Origin: Bryum argenteum
Taxonomy: Eukaryota; Streptophyta; Bryopsida; Bryales; Bryaceae
Direction of reading: 5' to 3'
DNA length: 64,000 nt
Assembly (NCBI GenBank): GCA_037043015.1
Contig: CM073329.1
Coordinates: forward strand, 6,588,648-6,652,647
Notes under the pieces: generated by a model
Seen by the model: the letters and a program-made list of their open reading frames with translations, nothing else
The model's database searches: none
What the model was told of the DNA's origin: nothing
Part shown: piece after piece, positions 11,742-21,700 of the stretch
Layout: every line of letters starts with the position of its first letter
Numbering within the stretch: the stretch's first letter is position 1
Made by a program: the position numbers and the translations under genes

Positions 11742-12001
11742 CCCCTAACTCTCCTTGTTGCAAATTGGTCTAAGTCACAAAATTTGACCTTCCTTTAGAT
11801 TCAGCTCAAAAAATCTCAATCTAAGCATTATTTGAAAGGATCAACCGTAAGATCTCAAAGTTCACTTGACATTCATGTCACATACCAAATTTGAACCGTT
11901 CATTCTTCCTCATTTGTGAGATTATAATGGTCAAAGTTGGCTTAGTTTTTCTCCTGCGGGACCCTCCGAAACCCGATTCGGGTTTTAAGGAGAGTTAGGG
12001 G
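11742..12001. mobile_element. TTAA-flanked MITE family 2, intact copy (260 bp)
   Basis: The element is exactly 260 bp and is bounded by TTAA on both sides (11738-11741 and 12002-12005). Its termini are perfect inverted repeats CCCCTAACTCTCCTT over 15 bp. The interior has no coding capacity and includes CAACCGTAAGATCTCAAAG and TAATGGTCAAAGTTGGCT. A TTAA target with a C-rich terminus is the arrangement known for piggyBac-type elements; assignment to that superfamily is inference. Confidence 0.75.
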
Positions 12002-12289
12002 TTAACAAATGGAAGAGTGTTGTGTGGGAGAGACTTTATCGGGAGAAAGAAATTTCTATTATAACTGGCTTGTGAGCAATTGTGATTGGTGAGCGGCGTA
12101 TTCATCCGAGCATGTGTTCGTCTACTTCTAATACTTTTATACAAACGAAAGGAATTTGCACCAACCTAGATTTTCATAGTGCAAATTTAGTACGAAAATT
12201 CCTACAAAATATGTTGCCCAATACCAATATAGATTTGATGCACAAATTTAAGTACAAAATTACGAAAGTGTTATATATCAAATCTCATA

Positions 12290-12745
12290 TTCAGCAGGAC
12301 ACACTCGGAGGTCACTTGGAGTAGTCTGGAAGGCTTTCACATGATTTAAGATATGTTTATTAGTAGTTAGGACTTATCAGGAAATTTCCTCAAGCGGAAA
12401 AACAAACAAGAAATATATCAATCCTATAACTGGGATGTGCTTAATGATCCTAAGAATGAGTTTGGAAGCTCATTTCATATTTGGAATTGAAAATGTACTT
12501 GTAATTAAAGCAAGAAGTAAGGGTAGTCAATGGTAGATGGTGTGTGAAGTACTTGAAACTTGGTAAATAATATACAAAAAAAATGTATTACTTACTGTGA
12601 CATTGTAGAATACTCCATTGTGATACCAAAACATACTCTAGAGGACTCTTCTCATATCCGATTGTTTTTGAGATCACAATGAACTTTCAAACTTTTAAAA
12701 GAAATCTAGACGATTTACGAATTCAACAGTGAGGGGCACTTTTTC
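12290..12745. repeat. Diverged relative of the foldback element in the tandem array
   Basis: Text such as CTTTCACATG, TTAGTAGTTAGGACTTA, AAATTTCCTCAAG, TCAATGGTAGATGG and GAGATCACAATGAA follows the same order as the right half of the element at 25971-26907, with extensive substitutions. The end near ACGAATTC at about 12718 corresponds to the AATTCGTAAGC end of that element. It is a decayed fragment without a readable terminus. Confidence 0.5.
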
Positions 12746-13193
12746 TATTGACTTTGAACATCACCTATGAACTCAAATTTCATGTGATTTTGAAACCGTA
12801 AAATGCGTTGCAATCATATTAAAGACTACTACATTTTTTATACAATTGTATACATCTATCAATGGAAATAATATAGAAAATTAAAGAAACTTCATACACT
12901 ATCCACAAACAAGTGTTATCATTCTTTGCTTCAATTTGGACGCTCATTCTAGCACGCAAAGTTGCAATGAAGTTTGTTCTTTAGGTACTAGAGCTCATTT
13001 GTGATGCACAACTTCCCACACAATGTTTTGTATATACTACATTCCAAAAAAATTCTAAGAAGCAGAAAATAAAATTTGATAGTTCACCAAAAGTGACCAG
13101 AATCCCACTAACCGATTTTGGGATCAAAGGATTCTAGGGTTGACACTTTTGTGATGAAACACATCTACTGAGTCAACCATTTCCTAGTGTGGC

Positions 13194-13231
13194 AAAGATA
13201 GATAGAAACTCCAGTCCCTTTCTACTGTGGC
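13194..13231 (-). repeat. Inverted SINE-tail fragment
   Basis: The reverse complement of 13196-13223 matches the last 28 bases before the 3' duplication of the SINE (AGAAAGGGAC.GGAGTTTC) with one visible mismatch, including the CTAT tail. The match does not extend upstream, so this is either a 5'-truncated SINE copy or a shared short repeat. Confidence 0.45.
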
Positions 13232-13890
13232 AAACAAATATGTATAAAAAGCTGATGCCTACTGAGTATCTTTTCATATGACGTTGGAACAGATGGATAC
13301 TTTTACTTTTGTGCCAAAGTTGAATCAAAAAGTAAAATGCAAATCCATTGATCTACAAAGTGAGAATAAGTTTGGAAGATGATAAATTTTACTTTAACAA
13401 TTTGATTGTTGGCAATTCTAAGCCAAAAGATCTTTTCTTTATTATAATCATATGTGATACAATAATGTGGTATTTACCATCTAAGTAGAGCCTTTTACTA
13501 GGAAGATGTATAGCATATTTCCAATTAATAATTTGGATTTCCTCTAAATTCACTCATTGAAATACTAATCAATAATAACATAAGTTTCACTTTCTATGTC
13601 GTTTGAATCCGTGTCATCGGTCAACCATATTACACCATTTTGTAGTTGCTTAAGTTTATATTCATAGGATTGCCCTTTTGAACTTGGTTGCATGAGTTGA
13701 TTCATTACATTTGGGGTAGACCTTTGATACTTTTGGCTAGACAATACAAGGCAAATTTATATGCGGGCTCTTTGTGTTTTGGAAGAAGTATTCTTCCTTT
13801 ATTCTTTTGTAATGTGGGTTTATTCATCCTCCTCTTGATATGTCGTGGTTTTGTAGTCAAAGGGGCCATTGTGATGTAATTGCATGAAAT

Positions 13891-13944
13891 GATGAAAATA
13901 GAGGAGGTGATGAAAATAGAGGAGGTGATGGAAATAAAGGAGGT
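13891..13944 (+). repeat. 18-bp tandem repeat, 3 units
   Basis: GATGAAAATAGAGGAGGT occurs exactly at 13891 and 13909, with a two-mismatch third unit at 13927. It has no coding context. Confidence 0.85.
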
Positions 13945-13995
13945 GAGAATGATTGTGTGGATCAAAGCCTCTATTTATCCATGGAAGTAAAATTT

Positions 13996-14165
13996 GTTGA
14001 AAAGTAAAAGTTCTCAAAATATTAATGAACGAAGAAAATGGGTTGGAAAACATAAAAGTTGTTGAATTTGAAAGTAAAAGTTCTTGAAATGATTAAAGAA
14101 CAAAGAAATGGGTTGGAAAACGTAAAAGTTGATGAAGTTGAAAAGTAAAAGATCTTACATGGATG
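13996..14165 (+). repeat. 70/71-bp tandem repeat, 2.4 units
   Basis: AAAGTAAAAG recurs at 14001, 14071 and 14142. Intervening text (GGGTTGGAAAAC, TAAAAGTTGTTGAA) is repeated with few changes. The third unit breaks off near 14165. Confidence 0.75.
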
Positions 14166-14209
14166 AATGAAGAAGGGACCGGATAACGATTGAATGAATC
14201 ATTGGTGTA

Positions 14210-14640
14210 ACACAACAAATAAACAAGAATAGAGGTTGAGATGTGTCACAAGGTAAGAGAGATTGTAAGATTGTAACGTATTAGTATGCATAATATGCTA
14301 CCTAATTTAATCATTTTCCACTTTAGAGTGGGAATTCTACCAACAAAGTTACTCTTATGCAAAATGACTGCAACTAGGAAGTTTTTTTTTTTTTAATCTT
14401 CATCCCCATATTACCCTTGCACCAAAAAGAAAAAAAGACTTCAAACACAATCCTTGGCTCAAATAATAACCTTATAATGGTGAAAACTACCCAAAAATTT
14501 ACAATCGGAAATTTTTCAAAATTATAAACCCTTTGCACTCAAATCTACAACTTACCTAAAAAAAAACCTTTAATTTGGTCAAGATTTCTACTATGAAGAC
14601 AAGACTTTAAATGGAATCATCCCAAGTAAACCCATTGATT
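14210..14640. repeat. Dispersed repeat copy
   Basis: GATTGTAAGATTGTAACGTATTAG, then TTGGCTCAAATAATAACC, AATGGTGAAAAC, AAAATTTACAATCGG and TTTCTACTATGAAGACAAG follow the same order as the sequence near 61500-61900. The same order appears, reverse-complemented, at 27740-28110 of each A segment. There is no open reading frame. The class is not determinable from what is here. Confidence 0.5.
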
Positions 14641-14916
14641 TACGGTACCTAGCCTCCAACAAGTGATCGAACTCCAAAATCCCATACAACAAGTGATCAA
14701 TTCAAAAATTTCAAAAGAGACCATAAAAGTGTGAGTTTGGCACAACATGATGTTGTCCCTTTCAAGATATAAATGTATGAAAGCTTCAACCGTGAATAAG
14801 CCCTTGGATGGTCACTTTTACAAGTTAGAGGCAGACGTTACGTAATACACCAGCCATTCCTTTTCCAAGCACTGGTCCCAGCCACTCTTGATAAGCATCA
14901 AACCTACCCGTACCCG

Positions 14917-15545
14917 GGCAATGGTTCGTGGCAGCTACCAAGGAGGCACCCTAGAATCCGTGAGGACCTCCCAAGGCCGTTCTTGATAATTTTGAATTCA
15001 AATTTGAGCTCTGCCACTTGAAGTTACTGTTGGAAGCCTACTCCTTGGCATTTAATGTCTATACATCAATAAATTAGGGGGCTCATTACCCCTCCTCCAT
15101 CCTCCTTGGTAGCTGCTACGAATGCTTACCCCGTACCCGGGTAAGCGTTCGTAGCAACTACACTGAATTTGATAATTAGTGTTAGATACACTAATTTACA
15201 TAAACATGTTATAAGTTTTTACTGTTGTTCAATAATTTTACCCACTATATTGGCCAAGATGGGGGTCCTTATATAGTATCAGAATCAATGCTCCTGGTAA
15301 AAAATTATAAACAAAAGTAAAAACTCAGAGCATTTTCAAATCTTTTAATAATCTAACACTAATTATCAAATTTAGTGTACCAAGGAAGATGGGGCATGGG
15401 TAAAAGGAGCCCCTTAGTTTTTACTGAATTGGTATGCCTTTAGAATAATTTGCCCATATCTGAATTCAAAATCATCAAAAACGGTCAGTGGGGGATCTCC
15501 ACAGATACTAGGGTGCCTCCTTGGTAGCTACCACGAACCATTGCC
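14917..15545. mobile_element. Inverted-repeat (foldback-like) element, 629 bp
   Basis: The left arm, 14917-15002, begins GGCAATGGTTCGTGGCAGCT. The reverse complement of the right arm, 15462-15545, begins GGCAATGGTTCGTGGTAGCT. Both continue through ACCAAGGAGGCACCCTAG to TGATTTTGAATTC-like text, about 84 bp in all at roughly 80-85% identity by eye. It has no coding capacity and contains a second nested inverted-repeat element. No target-site duplication was recognised. Confidence 0.65.
15159..15379. mobile_element. Nested small TIR element (221 bp), family 3
   Basis: The left end TACACTGAATTTGATAATT... and the reverse complement of the right end, TACACTAAATTTGATAATT..., agree for about 29 bp through AGTGTTAGAT. 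The interior is AT-rich. It sits inside the larger inverted-repeat element at 14917-15545. Confidence 0.6.
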
Positions 15546-15757
15546 TTTTGTAACTTACCCCCTTCTTGCGCGGGACCTTGGGTAACCTTGGGGGGCCCTG
15601 GACATTTTGATTTGAGGGTTTAGGCATATCCTTGGACTTAAGTTGTGGTCACCTACTAGTCACTCATGACATGGGTTCTCAAGGACTTGGCTGCCTCACA
15701 TTTGTTACATTTCTCTTGTTGGGTCCCTCGGTTGTTGTCCATTTGGTGTGACCCTTT

Positions 15758-15951
15758 ACACTAAATAGGTAGATTAGTGTTAGATCATCAGAAGATCTGA
15801 AAATACTATAAGTTTGTACTTTTGACCAAAAAAGAAACTTACCAAGTGTATTGATTTAAATACTATGTAAGAATCCCCATCTTAACCAATGTAGTTAGTA
15901 AATTTCTGATCACCAGTAAAACCTCATAACATGTTTATATAAATAAGTGTA
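15758..15951. mobile_element. Related small TIR element (194 bp), family 3
   Basis: It begins TACACTAAATAGGTAGATTA, similar to the termini of the element at 15159. Its right end, reverse-complemented, reads TACACTTATTTATATAAAC and matches the subterminal text of that element (TACACTAATTTACATAAAC). It has no coding capacity. Confidence 0.45.
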
Positions 15952-16630
15952 TAGTGCCTGTGCTTTTATAGCGCCTGCGCTTTTATAGTGCCTGGTGTTT
16001 TTTGAAAGAAACCACCAAGATAGATTTGTTCATATTACATGTGCACTAAAAACCCTTTCTCTTACATTCACAATTGGAGTGTTAACCAAGATTAACATTT
16101 ATCCATCTATCACACTCCAAATGGGTGATATTACAGAGGGTGATAATAATTCCCCTATGGGGATAGAGTGACCGTAAAGATAATCATTAGAACCTTGCCA
16201 CCTGGAAGTGCCACAAGGCAGCAAGTGCCCCAGATAAGGGGAGAATAGAAACATGGTTTTGAAGGACAAAAGGGCACGGAATTAGAGGAAACAAGTCGAT
16301 AAGGAGAAATGGCAGGCTGAGGTGGCAATGCCAACTCATCACATTCCAGCCACGTCGGATGAGCCTCCAAATGGCGACGGCCGCATGCAGGCAGCCTGCT
16401 GTCGGTGCTGTCTGTACAGCCATTTATGACAAGAGATTAGTAAGTTACTAAATGTCAAAAGTGACCAAAATAGTCATATGGTAAAATAAAGAGAAAAGGC
16501 AATTGTGGTCAATTGATAGTATTTTGATAGTTTTTGGAGTCAACATGAACATAAAAGAGAAGGTTGTGTTGCAAATGTTTGGAATGTGTGTATATGAAGG
16601 CACAATGGTAAGAGTAGTGTGTTACTTTAA

Positions 16631-16890
16631 CCCTTAAATTTCCTTGGTACAAAACAGTCTAAGTCACAAAATTGGACTTTTCTTTAGATTAAACTCAAAA
16701 AATCTCAATCTAAGCATTACTTAGAAAATTCAACCGTAGGATCTCAAAGTTCACTTGACATTCTTCTCACATACCAAATTTGAACCGTTCATCCTTCCTC
16801 ATTTGTGAGATCATAATGGTCAAAGTTGGCTAAGTATTTCTCATGTGGTAACCTCCAAAACCCGTTTCAGGTTTTAAGGAAAGTTGGGGG
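16631..16890. mobile_element. TTAA-flanked MITE family 2, second 260-bp copy
   Basis: The element is 260 bp, the same length as the copy at 11742, and is bounded by TTAA at 16627-16630 and 16891-16894. The termini are CCCTTAAATTTCCTT on the left and, reverse-complemented, CCCCCAACTTTCCTT on the right. The interior is colinear with the other copies. Confidence 0.75.
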
Positions 16891-16894
16891 TTAA

Positions 16895-18437
16895 CTCAAA
16901 AGTGATATTGGTGGCATAAAATAATTGGAGTGTATTTCCAACTTCATTCCACTTCATCCGCTTCTTGCTTCATCCACTTCTAGTTTACTTTCCTTTGTTT
17001 TTATGTTTAAGTTTTGATATTATTTGATTTTACTCAATCATATATGGGATTGACTTGATCTTTCTCAATATGTATTGAGTTGGCTTCAATGTTTTTTGCA
17101 ATTTCCGGCAGCATAGTTGAAGGGGTTAAATGTAATATTTTGCCTAAGATTTTTACAATTTTGCAAGGTGTATGTGGTAAAAATTGCAACGCCAAAATCC
17201 AATTTTAAGACTTTCGTTCTCTTGAATTTTTTTTTTAGGAAATCTTTTTAAGACCAAATCATTATTCAAGTTCTAAAGTGAGTTAAGTCGAAAAGGTTAT
17301 CGATTTCACAAGGGTAGCCTCCAAAATTTCCAAAAAGAATTCTTACAATTTCTAGTAATTTCTAAATTATTCCTTGATCAAAATTAGGGATTTTAGAAAT
17401 TTTCCATTTTTAATGAAAAATCAACAAATTGGCACCTGCTTGCTGTTCAATTTTTTCTCTAACCAAATATAACTAATGTAATGCATGTTTTACTATATTG
17501 TTGTTTTTCGACCTTCTTCTAGAATAAAATTTGCGTGAAGGTCCAAAAAGCGGGATGAGTCTCTAAAATTTTGCATGAGCGTACCCAACTTCATTTCCTA
17601 CATGGAAAAGAATATGAGCAAAATGTTTGGAGTAGCATTCATCAAGTCTCCCTTGGCACCATTTAGACTATGTTTTTTCAATCAAAGCCCAAAAAAACTT
17701 TCAGCCAACTTTGGATGTTATGATTTTTTAACTTATAAGGATCCAGCTATTGATATTTTACTTGGTAATAGTGCAGGTAGTGAGGTAGAAGATGTTACGG
17801 TTGAAAATACAAGAAAAGTAAATAAAAATGAATCATACCTCAACTTGTACAAGGTGGTCAAAAGTTGGAGCTTTTGTTTTTGGAGGTCCAAGAAACGCTT
17901 GGATTTTTAGGAATTAATATATTAGTTAATTATTCTTTGATGATTTAGTTGTATCTATTTTGTTCATATTTGCTTGTTTGCATCACTATGCTTGATTTGC
18001 AGGAGTATACAACAATCATTTGCTTTTTTTTCCTATTATTAAGTTGATCTCATTTCATTAATAAAAATTCATAAGGCTTGATATCGATGTTCAATTTTTG
18101 ATGAGTTTTATTTGCTCTTTGTGAGGATATCCAACTAAAAAAGAATGATGTTACCCATGAGTTTTTCCATGGATCATGCACAAAAGGTACATTGTCATTG
18201 AGACAAACGTAAGAATGAATCTTGAGTTATTTGATGATAATAGATAATGTGTTAACTTAGTTTGTTCAGTTCAGAAATAATTGGGTAATTGTTATCTATA
18301 TGTAGGTTCAAATACTGCAATTGTCACGGTCATGTTTTATGTACATTTTACTTATTCAACTCAATGAGATTGAGAATAAGTTTACATCACCTCACATCCC
18401 AAGCACTTTAGGATCATCTGATAAAATATTATAATAA
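16895..18437. other. AT-rich gene-poor DNA with a 111-codon open frame
   Basis: An ATG-initiated plus-strand frame of 111 codons spans 17575-17910. It has no recognisable motif, and splice context and codon bias do not support a gene. The rest is AT-rich, with Lys/Phe/Asn-type codon noise. Confidence 0.25.
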
Positions 18438-18548
18438 ACTAGTAAGGTACATGTCGTCTTAACGGTAAAGCTCTTTATTGGTCTTTATATGGTACTTTCA
18501 AAAAAGTATCATGTGTCTACCATTTCCTCAAACAATATGATGTTTATG

Positions 18549-18639
<91 letters not shown>

Positions 18640-19098
18640 ACATAGTACTATTTAAAAATCCTTCCTACCCACCAGACCTTCCTACCCACCATACCTTTTT
18701 ACCTACGAGACCTTTTTACCTCCCAAACCTTCCTACCTATTAAACCCTAAACCTTCCTACCAAACATACCAACCTACCATCTTACGAACTTACCAACCAA
18801 CTTATCTACCTATCTTCTTTTATGTTTTTTGGATTATTTAAATTAAAATCAATTAAATTAAAATTATATATATATATATATATTTTTTTAAAAAATACAC
18901 ACGGACATATATAAAATTATCATGGAATGGTATACACGAGATACTTTTTAAAATACCATTTAAAGTGCTTCTCCATCGGAACGACGGGTACCTTACTATA
19001 TAAAAATAATAAACATAATATGAGGAAATGGTAGACACAGGATAATTCTTTTAGTGTACCATATAAAGAGCTTTCCTTTCCGAATGACAGGTACATTG
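18438..19098. repeat. Imperfect inverted repeat enclosing a (TA)n tract
   Basis: The left arm, 18438-18545, begins CTAGTAAGGTACATGTCG. The reverse complement of the right arm, 19000-19098, begins CTAGCAATGTACCTGTCA. Both continue through AAGCTCTTTAT, GGTACT and TGTCTACCATTTCCTCA. A second right-hand copy of the arm lies at 18925-18995. The core holds a long (TA)n and CCTTCCTACC-type pyrimidine repeats, whose purine counterpart GGTTGGTAGG is at about 19174-19215. It is probably a foldback or TIR relic. Confidence 0.5.
18549..18637. repeat. (TA)n microsatellite
   Basis: An uninterrupted alternating TA tract of nearly 90 bp lies inside the inverted repeat 18438-19098. Lengths of such tracts are unreliable in assemblies. 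Confidence 0.95.
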
Positions 19099-19822
19099 CT
19101 AGTATATATATATATATATGCCTTTTTTCTTTTTTCTTTTTTGAAACGCATAATCCAAAAAACCTTAAAAAAAGGTTGGTTGGTAGGTTGGTAAGTTGGT
19201 GGTTAGGAAGGATCGTTGTATGATAAATTATTATTATATATATATAGATTGCTATATATAATGCTATTTTTGAATTTCCGAAACTTTAGTTCAACTACAT
19301 ATTGAGTTTATTGGTTCTTAATGATAAAAACCTTAAATTTTTATTTGGGTTGGCATAAATCATATGCAAAGATAGACCTATTCTCTATGCTATGCTCAGA
19401 TGACAAACATACTTACATGCCAGTTATGCTCACATGACAAAACACCAATATTGACCCCTCCACATGTGAACACTTTAAAACCAAAACTCAAAAACTAGTA
19501 AACTAAATACATATATTTTCAATAGAATAGATTGTAGTTGGTTTTGTGATTATTTCGACATCAACCACCATTCCTCTCACCAATGTGGGTGCTTGACGAG
19601 CCCTAGTGCTAGTTCTAATTCATAGGGATTTTATTTGTCTAGGCCTATTTTTGTTTTTTCCTAACCTCGTCCGGTTGGTATTTTCTATAACTTAGCTGAG
19701 GCTCGTCATGTTGTTTTTGTCTATCATTGTCTCATTCCTAAGTGATGGATGTTTTGTTGGGCACTACCTTTCATCCGTCGTTTTGACTTGTCATTCTTAT
19801 GTTCCTAATTGACAAGAATTTA

Positions 19823-19935
19823 TATATATTTATATATATATATATATTATATTATATATATATATTATATATATTATATATATATATTATATATATTTTT
19901 ATTTTTTATTTTATTATTATTATTTTTTTTTATTT
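19823..19935. repeat. AT-rich low-complexity tract
   Basis: A mixture of TATATT and TTTTATTTTTTA simple sequence lies within the degenerate minisatellite. Confidence 0.85.
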
Positions 19936-20439
19936 TTTTTGCTCGACAAAGCGTTGTCTTATACCTAATTAATTGAATCTTTGTTTACCTTGGCTTCTAT
20001 TATCTCTTCTTATTACTTATCGATAAAAGTTTGTCTCGATTCACTTCGCTTGTGTTTGTCTTGTGCTTAATCAACCTAAGTTTTGTTTGACTTGATGTGC
20101 GATTGCCTTGTATTTCTAATGAGAAGATTTGTTCGGCTCGGCTTGTCACCGCATCGTTCCTATTTGGTGGAAGTTTTGTTAAGCTCGGCATGTTATCGTC
20201 CCCACCTATCATTGTCCATTTTCTAATTGATGAAATTTCTATTAGGCTTGGTTTGCCATCGTCGCAACATTCATCATTTTGTTTCTAATTGATAGAAGAT
20301 TCTTTTTGGCTCGACCTGTCATTGTCTTATTCCTACTTGATGACAATTTTGTGCAACTCGGCTTATGATTGTCATGTCCCTATCCATAAAAGTTTTGGCA
20401 GGCTCCGCCTGTTGTGTCTTGGCTTGTGATTGCTTTGAT

Positions 20440-20693
20440 CCCCAATTCCATTAAAATGGCGTTATGCCGCTAAAATGGCACACCTTAATTTTCTGAACTA
20501 TAGTTCAAAAACCATGTGATATAACAGAATTTGAAGGTGATATTATGGAAACTGAGTGACAATGTATATAAAGGAGTGATATTTAAAAAAAAATTGTGAT
20601 ATAATATAATACACCACTCCTTGTGAGCGCATATGTAAGATTTGGTGTAACAAAATGGCACATAACATAGTGCCATCTTAACGGAATTGAGGG
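20440..20693. mobile_element. MITE-like TIR element, family 1 copy 2
   Basis: The left end CCCCAATTCCATTAAAATGGC pairs with the right end, whose reverse complement is CCCTCAATTCCGTTAAGATGGC. It has subterminal AAAATGGCAC motifs, GTGATATTA boxes and a shorter internal palindrome (TTCTGAACTATAGTTCAAAA) in place of the two 20-bp palindromes of the copy at 10264. At 254 bp it is probably a deletion derivative. It interrupts the minisatellite at 19660-20800. Confidence 0.65.
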
Positions 20694-20800
20694 TTTTGTT
20701 TTTAATTGATTATAGTTCTTTCAGGCTTTGCCAACGATCTCCTCATTCCTAATTGCCTGGAATTTTGTCTGACTTGGCATGTCATGGTCAGGTTTATTCC

Positions 20801-21700
20801 ATATTCATAAGGGGACCAATTTTACATCAAAATATAAGTGAAAAATTGAGAACAGTGAGAGCTACGAATAGATTCTGTTGGAAAAAAGCTCCTCGAGCTT
20901 GCTTGGGCGTTTGAGGGTTAAGAAATAAATAAGGTATAAGCACCCATAACCAGAAACACACCCATGACGGACAATTAGAGTTTCCCATAAACGCAAAATG
21001 GTTGTACCAAAAACGGTTTTTCATATCATAAAGTGTAAGGACCGTGATGGCTTTGTGGTGAGGAAGCTGCCAAAACATCAGCACCCATTTTTGATGGCTG
21101 AGAGTACTAGGCGTGATCATGTTCACATTAGAATATCCACTTATCGGTTATAGGTCCACAAAGTGTTGAATTTGTATTGCATTCAGGCTGAAATTTCATA
21201 TTTATGTGAGTCGTAATTGTTGTAAGTGTTGTCGGTGGGTGAAGCTATATGATTACCATGGGCTGTCCTGTGGGCATATCATCAAGGGTAGGTCGAACGG
21301 ACACTTTATTCACGCCAACCCTCACGGGTCTGGTGTTCTTCTTCTTCTTCTTTGCCATGGGCTCTGAACAACTTTTGCAGAAAAGAATTTGTAGTAATTC
21401 TAATATTACTTAATATATTTTTGAAAAATCCTCATTCTTCATGAACCTTATGTTACTACGCACCCAAAAATAATTCCTTATTGATAACCCAAGTTCCGAT
21501 ATGCTGAAATGCTTAACTTTTCGGTTACAGGTGCTTATACCTTTACATGAGTTCAAAATTGGCTGAAAAAAGAACCCCACCCTCCCAAACGGATGGCGAT
21601 CTAATTAGAATATTCAGTGTAGGCGGCTGCACCAGATTCTCGGAAAGGAATTTCCCGAAACCCCAGTGTGAACACGACGCAGTAAAAGGTCCCGTTCACA
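20801..21700. other. Gene-poor stretch upstream of the F-box gene
   Basis: No gene is recognised. A 24-bp block at about 21299-21322 (GACACTTTATTCACGCC) resembles text near the SINE 3' part and is followed by a (TTC)n tract, so it may be another retroposon tail. Confidence 0.35.

Larger units (their letters stand above)
19660..20800 (+). repeat. Degenerate minisatellite with a unit of roughly 60 bp
   Basis: Recurring blocks of the form GGCTCGGCTTGTCATTGTC...TCCTAATTGATGAAATTTTGTT appear about every 55-65 bp, with heavy divergence. The array is interrupted by an AT-rich stretch (19823-19935) and by a MITE (20440-20693), so it predates both. No frame is open through it, so it is not read as a coding repeat. 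Confidence 0.55.
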
